Source: Chthoniobacterales bacterium | Lineage (GTDB): Bacteria; Verrucomicrobiota; Verrucomicrobiia; Chthoniobacterales; UBA10450 | Reading direction: 5' to 3' | Assembly: GCA_025980625.1 (NCBI GenBank) | Contig: JAICXG010000040.1 | Span: 1 to 15,536 of the forward strand | Length of the DNA stretch: 15,536 nucleotides | Shown: positions 7,648-14,322 of the stretch, piece by piece | Numbering within the stretch: the first letter of the stretch is position 1 | Layout: the number at the start of each line of letters is the position of its first letter | Notes under the pieces: model-generated | Told to the model about the DNA's origin: nothing | The model's database searches: none | What the model saw: the letters and a program-made list of their open reading frames with translations, nothing else | Position numbers and translations under genes: made by a program

Positions 7648-7977
7648 ATGAAACGAATCCTATGCTTAGCGGTGAGCTCGCTGATCGCACCGGCCGCTAT
7701 CTCCTTCGCCGGAGATGCAAGCGCGCTCTGGAATCAGAATTGTGCCTCCTGCCACGGTAAGGATGGCAGCGGCAGCACGATGATGGGTAAGAAACTGAAC
7801 GTGAAAGATTATCGCGACGCGAAAGTTCAGGCCGCCTTTACGGATAGTGAGGCAGAGAAAGCGATTGCCGACGGCGTCAAGGAAAATGGCAAGCAGGTAA
7901 TGAAGCCGTCCAAGGAGAAGTTTTCCGAGGCCGACATCAAAGCGCTCGTCGCCCACCTTCGCTCGCTCAAGAAGTAA
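7648..7977 (+). CDS. Small periplasmic monohaem cytochrome c (copy 2)
   Basis: Second small cytochrome c, 109 residues. A signal peptide covers about 1-21 (ends SFAG). The haem site is CASCH at 32-36, the probable axial Met is 85 (in QVMKPS), and the C-terminal helix is ADIKALVAHLRSLKK. It shares blocks such as VKENGK/IKENGK and the terminal LKK with the preceding gene, so the two are paralogues. The residues around the axial Met differ between the copies (KTKMKAF versus KQVMKPS), so their redox potentials or partners may differ. It lies 68 bases after copy 1; that gap holds nothing I can call. No clear Shine-Dalgarno sequence precedes the ATG. Confidence 0.92.
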   Translation: MKRILCLAVSSLIAPAAISFAGDASALWNQNCASCHGKDGSGSTMMGKKLNVKDYRDAKVQAAFTDSEAEKAIADGVKENGKQVMKPSKEKFSEADIKALVAHLRSLKK

Positions 7978-8015
7978 CTCCTGCTCGTCCCGCAGCCAAA
8001 TGGCCGACCTGACCG

Positions 8016-9500
8016 ATGACTGACCGCTCCGCGCCTCGTCGGTCGTTTAAGCACTATCTTCGCAACTGGCTTAGTTGGGCCGGACTCGTTCTCGCCGCGA
8101 GCGCGCTTTTCGCCTTCCTCCTGCTCGTTGCGATCGATCAATTTGCCGGTCATCGCAATCCTTATGTCGGTATTCTGGCTTACGTTGTCGCGCCGCTTTT
8201 TTTCCTGCTCGGCGTTGCTCTTACTTTGCTTGGCGCATTCTTCCAGCGCCGGAGCGAACGGCGTGCCGCACGCGCTGCCGAACCACTCGTCATTAAGATC
8301 GATCTGTCGCGCGCTCGGGATCGCAAAGTGCTGGCTTTTTTCGCGGCGGGTAGCATAGCCTTTCTCTTTTTGACCGCGCTTGGCAGCTATCAGACCTACC
8401 AATACACCGAGTCAGTCCAGTTCTGTGGCCAACGGTGTCACCTTCCGATGGAGCCGGAGTTCGTCGCGTCGCAGCACGCCGCCCACGCCCGCGTGGAATG
8501 CGTTGCCTGCCATGTCGGGCGCGGCGCTACCGCCTACTTCAAAACCAAGGTAAACGGTGTCAAACAACTCTATCACACGGTCAGGAATGACTTTGAGCGC
8601 CCGATTCGTGTCACGAGCGCAAACCCGCGGCCGCCGCAGGCGATCTGCGAGCAATGTCATTGGCCGAAGAAGTATGTCGGAAATGTCGAGCGGACTTATC
8701 GGCACTTTCTTTCCGACGAAAAGAACTCACCCTTCGCCGTCCGCCTTCTCCTGAACGTGGGCGGCGCTGATCCCAACAATGGTCCGGTCGGTGGCATTCA
8801 CTGGCATATGAACGTGGCGAACAAGATCGAATACATCGCGACCGACGAACTCAGCCTGAATATCCCATGGGTGCGGATGACTGACTCTCAGGGCATTGTG
8901 ACGGTGTTTAAAACACCGGACTTCAGGGGTAACCCTGCTAATTATGAAATCCATCGGATGGATTGCATGGATTGCCATAGCCGTCCGGCGCATAAAGTCC
9001 ATACGCCGAATCAGGCGGTCGATCTGGCGCTGGCCACGGGACGGCTCGATCCCGCGGTTCCATGGGTGAAAGCAAAGGTAGTGGCAGCACTGGTAAAGCC
9101 TTACAAAACGAAACCCGAAGCGTTACGCGACATTGCCGACCAGCTCCGGAAGGATTACCCCGACCCGGCTGTATCAGGGCCAATCATCAGGGAGGCGCAG
9201 GCCATTTACCGGGTCAATTTTTTTCCGGAAGTGAAACTCGACTGGCGGACGCATCCGGATTTTGTTGGTCACAAAGACTGGAACGGCTGCTTTCGCTGTC
9301 ACGATGGCAATCACACCGCAGTGGACGGCCAAATGTCGATCAAAGCCAGTGACTGCAAAGCGTGCCACCTTATTCTCGCCCAGGGTAGCGGAGAGATGCT
9401 GAGCAAAATCGACGCTCGCGGTCACAATTTCGTTCACATCGACACTGAGTATTCTGACTTTACCTGCGCCGACTGTCATACCGGAGGACTACAGAAATAG
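8016..9500 (+). CDS. Heptahaem NapC/NirT-type inner-membrane cytochrome (ImcH-like architecture)
   Basis: Membrane-anchored multihaem cytochrome of 494 residues, predicted to take electrons from quinol and pass them to the periplasm. Three hydrophobic helices (about 20-40, 50-74, 105-123) precede the haem domain. NapC/NrfH proteins usually have one. The first haem site is CX3CH at 137-142 (CGQRCH), in a NapC/NirT-style context followed by PMEPEF. Six CXXCH sites start at 162, 211, 317, 425, 447 and 484. Seven haems behind several N-terminal helices is the architecture described for Geobacter ImcH, an inner-membrane cytochrome needed for reduction of high-potential extracellular acceptors. Homology is judged from architecture only. 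It is followed two bases later by the Rieske gene, so it may be part of, or feed, the same quinol-oxidising complex. Confidence 0.88.
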   Translation: MTDRSAPRRSFKHYLRNWLSWAGLVLAASALFAFLLLVAIDQFAGHRNPYVGILAYVVAPLFFLLGVALTLLGAFFQRRSERRAARAAEPLVIKIDLSRARDRKVLAFFAAGSIAFLFLTALGSYQTYQYTESVQFCGQRCHLPMEPEFVASQHAAHARVECVACHVGRGATAYFKTKVNGVKQLYHTVRNDFERPIRVTSANPRPPQAICEQCHWPKKYVGNVERTYRHFLSDEKNSPFAVRLLLNVGGADPNNGPVGGIHWHMNVANKIEYIATDELSLNIPWVRMTDSQGIVTVFKTPDFRGNPANYEIHRMDCMDCHSRPAHKVHTPNQAVDLALATGRLDPAVPWVKAKVVAALVKPYKTKPEALRDIADQLRKDYPDPAVSGPIIREAQAIYRVNFFPEVKLDWRTHPDFVGHKDWNGCFRCHDGNHTAVDGQMSIKASDCKACHLILAQGSGEMLSKIDARGHNFVHIDTEYSDFTCADCHTGGLQK

Positions 9501-9502
9501 CT

Positions 9503-9970
9503 ATGGAGGAGCACACCACAACCGTTGATAAGCCAGCTACCTCTCGACGCCACTTTATCGACTTGCTCCTGGGCGTAAGCGTCGTCGCCTGGCTGGCCAG
9601 TGTTGCTTATCCAATTATTCGCTATCTTAAGCCACTGCCCCAAACCGGTTCCGGCGGCCCGACTCATTTGACCCGCGACGAGGCTTCCAAACTCGAGCAG
9701 AAACAGTTTGTCATTGTTCCGGTGAGCGGACAGCGCGTCATTGTTGTGAATGTACAGGATCGCACCTGCGCTTTTAGCGCCAAGTGCACTCACGAGGGTT
9801 GCACTGTGACTTACCTGCCCGGCCAATCAGTTATCTGGTGTCCGTGTCACGATGGTCGCTTCGACCTGAACGGGCGCGTTCTTTCTGGCCCTCCCCCGCG
9901 GCCACTCTCCCAGTATGCAGTCAATCGACAACCCGACGGTGGAATCGTCATCTCAGAAGAAAGAGCCTGA
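9503..9970 (+). CDS. Rieske 2Fe-2S protein of a bc-type complex
   Basis: Iron-sulphur subunit that takes the first electron from quinol at the Qo site of cytochrome b. It has 155 residues with an N-terminal membrane anchor (about 19-37) preceded by SRRHF, a possible twin-arginine signal. Box I is CTHEGC (95-100) and box II is CPCHDGRF (113-120). Cluster ligands would be Cys 95, His 97, Cys 113 and His 116, with the disulphide Cys 100-Cys 115. The Pro loop GPPP is at 129-132. In box II the positions that hold Ser and Tyr in high-potential mitochondrial-type Rieske proteins are Gly 118 and Phe 120, which predicts a lower redox potential. The gene starts two bases after the heptahaem cytochrome, and its end overlaps the cytochrome b frame by 56 bases. 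Confidence 0.95.
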   Translation: MEEHTTTVDKPATSRRHFIDLLLGVSVVAWLASVAYPIIRYLKPLPQTGSGGPTHLTRDEASKLEQKQFVIVPVSGQRVIVVNVQDRTCAFSAKCTHEGCTVTYLPGQSVIWCPCHDGRFDLNGRVLSGPPPRPLSQYAVNRQPDGGIVISEERA

Positions 9971-11363
9971 GAGAGGCGCGGGCGAGACAGCGAGCGGCGC
10001 TTTGCGCGCCTGGCTGGACCGGCGCTATCAACTTACACCGCTCTTTGACTTTCTCAGTCATAAGCAGGTGCCGCTGGGAGTGCACTGGATGGGTTGGTAC
10101 TATCTGGGCGGGATCACGATGTTCTTTTTCATGGTCCAGGTCGTAACCGGTGTGCTGCTCCTGATGTACTATCAGCCCGGCGAAGCGACCGCTTACGAAA
10201 GTATTCACTTCCTGACGACGAAAGTGCCGTTCGGCTGGTTGATTCGTTCCATCCATAGTTGGAGCGCGCACTTGATGATCATATCGCTGCTGCTTCACAT
10301 GTTTAGCACAATGATGCTCAAGGCTTATCGCCCGCCGCGCGAAGTGACGTGGGTTTCAGGTTACCTTCTCTTTCTTTTAACCATGGGGTTCGGCTTTTCC
10401 GGTTATCTTCTTCCCTGGAATAAGCTGGCTTACTTCGCTACCACCGTCGGGACAAACATCGTGCGCTCGGTGCCTGTTCTTGGTAACTGGCTCTTAGAGG
10501 TCTTGCGCGGTGGCCAGGACGTGAGCATTAACACCCTTTATCGGTTTTTTGCCGCGCATGTCGTCATATTGCCTTTGGCGTTTGTCGCTTTTATCGGTTT
10601 GCACTTGCTGCTTATCCAACGCCAGGGTATGGCGCCGCCGCTGGGTGAGAAGGTCGCGCCGCGGGGGATGAGGTTTTTTCCCAGCTTCGCATTGCGCGAC
10701 CTGCTCCTGTGGCTGGCATGCCTGATGGTGCTTGCGGCCCTCGCCGTCTTTCTCCCCTACGGGCCAGGCATTCCGGGAATGGATTGGGAGCTGGGCGACA
10801 AGGCTGACCCGCTGGCGCCGGCCTATCCCGGGATCAAGCCGGAATGGTATTTCCTCTGGGAGTATCAACTCTTGAAGGAGTTTCCGCCGCACCTCTTTGG
10901 TTTGGAGGGACCGCAACTCTGCTTATTTGTGATTGGCATCCTTTTCGTCATCTGGGCTCTTATCCCGTGGATCGACCGTCGCGCCTATCGCGACAAGCCA
11001 TCCCCAGCTTTCAGTGACCTTGGTTGGGCGGCGATTCTGTTTCTAACTTATCTGACTTTGATGGGCTGGGACGTCGGCGCGCACCACGACGCCGAGCAAC
11101 TCACTTCCATGCAAGAGGTGGCGCGGGTATGTGCCTGGTGGACGTTGGCGGCAGGCGCGGTTGTTATCCTCGTGCGGTCCTGGCGCTTCGGGCATCGGTG
11201 GTTCATCCTCACGGGCGCCGCGCTGTTGCAGGTTATCTTACATGGATTGATCGGCGTGTCCTATCTGCTCGCAGGACTGATCTCGTTTGTCCTCGCGGCG
11301 ATCGCAATTCTTGTGCTGTTATATTTCAGAAGGTCCGGGGCTGACGCCGCAATCTCAACGTGA
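9915..11363 (+). CDS. Cytochrome b (b6/subunit-IV-type fusion) with extra C-terminal helices
   Basis: Quinol-oxidising cytochrome b of 482 residues. The N-terminal half is cytochrome-b6-like: LGGIT (64-68), GWLIRSIHSWSAH (107-119), GYLLPW (163-168). The b-haem ligand pairs are His 114/His 128 (13 residues between) and His 215/His 230 (14 between, the b6 spacing). The Qo motif PEWY is at 309-312, followed by subunit-IV-like helices (about 335-352, 369-385). About three further helices (about 408-422, 428-450, 453-471) exceed the b6/subunit IV core. The Cys that binds haem ci/cn in b6 is replaced by Tyr 63. The start is uncertain: ATG 9915 overlaps the Rieske gene by 56 bases, while GTG 9939 and TTG 10002 are alternatives because residues 1-29 are polar and unconserved. 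No cytochrome c1 or f gene accompanies it. Confidence 0.93.
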   Translation: MQSIDNPTVESSSQKKEPERGAGETASGALRAWLDRRYQLTPLFDFLSHKQVPLGVHWMGWYYLGGITMFFFMVQVVTGVLLLMYYQPGEATAYESIHFLTTKVPFGWLIRSIHSWSAHLMIISLLLHMFSTMMLKAYRPPREVTWVSGYLLFLLTMGFGFSGYLLPWNKLAYFATTVGTNIVRSVPVLGNWLLEVLRGGQDVSINTLYRFFAAHVVILPLAFVAFIGLHLLLIQRQGMAPPLGEKVAPRGMRFFPSFALRDLLLWLACLMVLAALAVFLPYGPGIPGMDWELGDKADPLAPAYPGIKPEWYFLWEYQLLKEFPPHLFGLEGPQLCLFVIGILFVIWALIPWIDRRAYRDKPSPAFSDLGWAAILFLTYLTLMGWDVGAHHDAEQLTSMQEVARVCAWWTLAAGAVVILVRSWRFGHRWFILTGAALLQVILHGLIGVSYLLAGLISFVLAAIAILVLLYFRRSGADAAIST

Positions 11364-12898
11364 GAACAATCCTAAGCATTTTTGCGGCCGGAGCGATCCC
11401 TCTCAGCGCGCTCGCGACCGGGCAAACACCCGCTGCTACTGATCCCAAGCTGGTGGCAATGCTCGAGGCGAAAGACGCGAATGGCAAAGCCGTCGTCAGC
11501 CCCGAAGAACGCACCTATTTTATGGGTCTTAACGATCACCTGCGAGAGCTCTTGAACCGCGCCGTGCAACAGGAAGTGATCACTTCGCCGCAGCATTTGC
11601 ACAGCTTATTGGCCTTACAGTTGCGGCCGCAGAAGATGGACTTACTCCTGCAAAATAACTGCGTCCTTTGCCATAGCGACCCGGAGGTGCAATCAGGGGA
11701 AGATCTCTTTTCCAGCGCGCCCGCTTCGCACGATTCGCCGGCCTACATGAATTTGAAAGACGTGGTCGAGGATGTGCATTTCCGGAGCGGCCTTTCCTGT
11801 GCGGGATGTCACGGCGGTGACCCGACGGCTCAACTCGGTCACAACTTCGTCAAGGAATGGCCCGAGAAAGAACGGGCCCACAACCGAGCATGGGTGGTGC
11901 AGTTCTGCGCGCGCTGCCACTCCGATCCCACCTTCATGCACCAATTCAATCCTTCCTTGCCCACCGACCAACTGGCGAAGTTCAAGGATAGCCCGCACGG
12001 CATAACCCTCCTCGTGAAACGCGACGACCGCGCTCCGCAGTGTATTAGTTGTCATGGCGTGCACGGCATTCGCCCAGCCAAGGATCCGCAGTCAAAAGTT
12101 TATGCCCAACGTGTGCCGGAAACCTGCGGCACCTGCCACGCCAATCCCAAGGTGATGTCTGGATTCACCCGGCCCGACGGTTCGCCGCTTCCGACGAATC
12201 AGTTGGCAGAATATCGTCTCAGTGTGCACGGGCAAGCCTTGCTCGCCCGCGGCGATCTGGGAGCGCCGGCTTGTAATGATTGTCATGGCAACCATGCGGC
12301 CAGTCCGCCCGGGGTCGCAATTGTGAGCCGGAGTTGCAGCACCTGTCATTCGGCGAATGTCAGTCTGTTCGATGGCAGCAAACACAAGCAGGCCTTTGAT
12401 GCGCATAGCTGGCCTGAATGCAGCAAGTGCCACGGCGAACATGCAATCAAAAAGACCAATGATTCGATGCTCGCGACCGGGCCGGGTGGATTGTGTGGTG
12501 ACTGCCATCGCCAGTCCGCGAAGAACAATCCAGAATGCGTCATGACCGCGGATTACTTTCGCAAGACAATCCACGAGATGAGTGAGACTCGAGACAAGGT
12601 CACAAAAATCTCAGACAATCTCGCGGCCAAGGGTCTCGACGTTGAGGCAATCAACAATCAATTGACCGAGCTAAATGACGCGTTAAAGAAATCACGAACC
12701 TACGTCCATTCCTTCAGTCGCAATACCTTCCAGCAGACAGCCGCTCCCGGCGAGGAAGCGATCCAAAAATCCAAAACTCTTGTGACCAAGGCACGATCGG
12801 AATACAAATTCCGCCAGATCGGCCTGGCGGCGAGTATCGCATCGATCGGCCTGCTGATGCTGGCGATTTACCTGAAGCTCCGCCAACTCGAAAAGTAG
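11360..12898 (+). CDS. Nonahaem c-type cytochrome with C-terminal membrane anchor
   Basis: Predicted periplasm-facing nine-haem electron-transfer protein, 512 residues, likely the acceptor for the Rieske/cytochrome b module in place of cytochrome c1 or f. A signal peptide (about 1-20) is followed by a haem-free helical region (about 25-95). Nine CXXCH sites start at 101, 147, 183, 228, 256, 305, 326, 354 and 379. A polar helical segment (about 400-485, Glu/Lys/Asp-rich, coiled-coil-like) comes next, then one membrane helix (about 487-505) and a short basic tail. This gives an N-out, C-in anchored protein. It starts with GTG overlapping the cytochrome b stop (GTGA), which implies translational coupling and 1:1 production. 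It is the last gene of the run; only 13 bases separate it from the convergent ligase gene, and I see no terminator there. Confidence 0.92.
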   Translation: MRTILSIFAAGAIPLSALATGQTPAATDPKLVAMLEAKDANGKAVVSPEERTYFMGLNDHLRELLNRAVQQEVITSPQHLHSLLALQLRPQKMDLLLQNNCVLCHSDPEVQSGEDLFSSAPASHDSPAYMNLKDVVEDVHFRSGLSCAGCHGGDPTAQLGHNFVKEWPEKERAHNRAWVVQFCARCHSDPTFMHQFNPSLPTDQLAKFKDSPHGITLLVKRDDRAPQCISCHGVHGIRPAKDPQSKVYAQRVPETCGTCHANPKVMSGFTRPDGSPLPTNQLAEYRLSVHGQALLARGDLGAPACNDCHGNHAASPPGVAIVSRSCSTCHSANVSLFDGSKHKQAFDAHSWPECSKCHGEHAIKKTNDSMLATGPGGLCGDCHRQSAKNNPECVMTADYFRKTIHEMSETRDKVTKISDNLAAKGLDVEAINNQLTELNDALKKSRTYVHSFSRNTFQQTAAPGEEAIQKSKTLVTKARSEYKFRQIGLAASIASIGLLMLAIYLKLRQLEK

Positions 12899-12911
12899 CT
12901 CAGGCGCGCGG

Positions 12912-14042
12912 CTATACCGCCACGAGCGCCCGTCGCGGCACCGCAAGATTTGCGTAAGTCTCTTCGACAATGTGATCGACTAGACCCTTGAGATCCTGAG
13001 TCCGTTCCCAGAGCGCGAGCTGTCGATCCGCGCCGGTGCCTTCGGCCATGATCGTTTCGATATGTCTAAGCTCGCCAAAGCTACCCAGCTCGTTCATCTC
13101 CGGAGCAATGAATTCGAGCATCTCATGGAGGAGCTCGCGCTCATCCACCTCCACCTTACGGCCGAAATCAATCAGCTTTCCATCAAGCCCGTAGCGTGAG
13201 GCGCGCCAGCGGTTCTCATCGATGAGTCGCCGCGGGTAACTCCGGAAGGTGATGTTTTGCCTGCGCAACTTGTGCAATTTCATCACGACTGCCTGCATGA
13301 TAGCGGCGAGGGCGATGGTGTCATCGACACGCGATTGCGCATCGCAGATGCGAAACTCGATCGTATCAAAAAAGGGATGCAGCCGAATGTCCCACCAGAT
13401 CTTTTTCGCGTTATCAATGCAGTTCGTGCTAACGAGCAGCTTCAGGTAATCTTCATACTCGGAGAGACTCTCAAAGGCGTCGGGAATGCCAGTGCGCGGG
13501 AAGCGCTCGAAGATCATCTGCCGGTAAGCCTTCAGTCCGGTGTTGCGGCCAAGCCAGAAAGGAGAGTTAACCGAGAGCGCATAGATATGGGGCAGGAAGT
13601 AGCGCGCCTGATTCATAATGTCGATCGCTTCTTCGCGATCGGGGATACCGACGTGCACGTGCAAACCGAAGATGAGATTGATGCGCGCGATTTGCTGCAT
13701 GTCTTTAAGGATGGTGGCGTAACGCTCGTCCGCCGTGATGAGCTGGTCGGTCCAATGCGAAAAGGGATGCGTTCCGGCGGAGGCAATAAGAAGCCCACGG
13801 CGCGCTGCGATTTCGGCCAAACCGCTCCGCAATGCAATCACTTGCTGCCGCGCGCAGTGAATGTCGGGGCAAATCTCGGTCCCGAGTTCGACGACGGATT
13901 GATGCATCTCGGCCTTGAGATGTTCCTTCAACACGATCCGGCCGTCGGCCAGGATCTGCTGCACGTGAGAGCGCAGTTGCCGGGTCTCTGGATCGATAAT
14001 CTGGAATTCCTCCTCGATCCCGAGAGTGAAGGTGTGACTCAC
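12912..14042 (-). CDS. ybdK: YbdK-type carboxylate-amine ligase (glutamate-cysteine ligase 2 family)
   Basis: Cytoplasmic ATP-dependent ligase of the GCS2/YbdK family, 376 residues, the usual family length. Escherichia coli YbdK has weak glutamate-cysteine ligase activity in vitro and its physiological substrate is unclear. Family landmarks: TLGIEEEFQIIDP near the N-terminus (6-18, with the acidic Glu 10-12 cluster for metal/ATP), ELGTEICPD (52-60), HVHVGI (128-133) and SVNSPFW (157-163). Start is GTG 14042, chosen because the conserved GIEEEF block begins eight residues in. No clear Shine-Dalgarno sequence precedes it. It is convergent with the cytochrome run and divergent from the sulfatase-like gene. 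A role in thiol or small-peptide metabolism is possible, but a functional link to the electron-transfer genes is not evident. Confidence 0.92.
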   Translation of the reverse strand: MSHTFTLGIEEEFQIIDPETRQLRSHVQQILADGRIVLKEHLKAEMHQSVVELGTEICPDIHCARQQVIALRSGLAEIAARRGLLIASAGTHPFSHWTDQLITADERYATILKDMQQIARINLIFGLHVHVGIPDREEAIDIMNQARYFLPHIYALSVNSPFWLGRNTGLKAYRQMIFERFPRTGIPDAFESLSEYEDYLKLLVSTNCIDNAKKIWWDIRLHPFFDTIEFRICDAQSRVDDTIALAAIMQAVVMKLHKLRRQNITFRSYPRRLIDENRWRASRYGLDGKLIDFGRKVEVDERELLHEMLEFIAPEMNELGSFGELRHIETIMAEGTGADRQLALWERTQDLKGLVDHIVEETYANLAVPRRALVAV

Positions 14043-14322
14043 ACGCCCACAATACGCAGAACGGTGCCGGTCTGCTCGTCACTTCTTGCGGTTTTTTGGG
14101 CGGAATTTGCGCTTCCGACATTTCGCCAACTGCCTTCCGACCCAGCTGTTACGGGTAGCCGGCCCTTTGCGAGCGCGCCTGATGCGCGCGATTTGAGCTT
14201 CAGCCTCTGGCCAGTCTCGCGATTGATAGCAATCAGACGGTAGTCAGTTCGCTACGTGCCATGCTCCCTATCACCGGACCATTCCTTTGACTCTGCGAAT
14301 CCCGGTGTTAAACAACTGCCCG
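14043..14322. other. Divergent intergenic region
   Basis: Spacer of 280 bases between the outward-facing ligase and sulfatase-like genes, so it should hold promoters for both. I see no convincing -35/-10 pair and no credible small gene. The only structure is a short GC palindrome near 14173-14189. Confidence 0.5.
14173..14189. repeat. Short GC hairpin in divergent region
   Basis: GCGCGC (14173-14178), CTGAT loop and GCGCGC (14184-14189) form a 6-bp stem with a 5-base loop. It may be a regulatory structure, but short GC palindromes are common in DNA of this composition. Confidence 0.25.

Noticed and set aside
13705..14121. Minus-strand frame beginning at ATG 14121 upstream of ybdK
   Set aside because: It runs into the ybdK region in a different reading frame and loses all family motifs. 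The GTG 14042 frame carries the conserved blocks.
13257..14243. 328-codon open frame on the plus strand opposite the ybdK gene
   Set aside because: It lies almost wholly antisense to a clearly recognisable YbdK-family gene. Its translation shows no family motif, and long antisense frames are expected in high-GC coding DNA.
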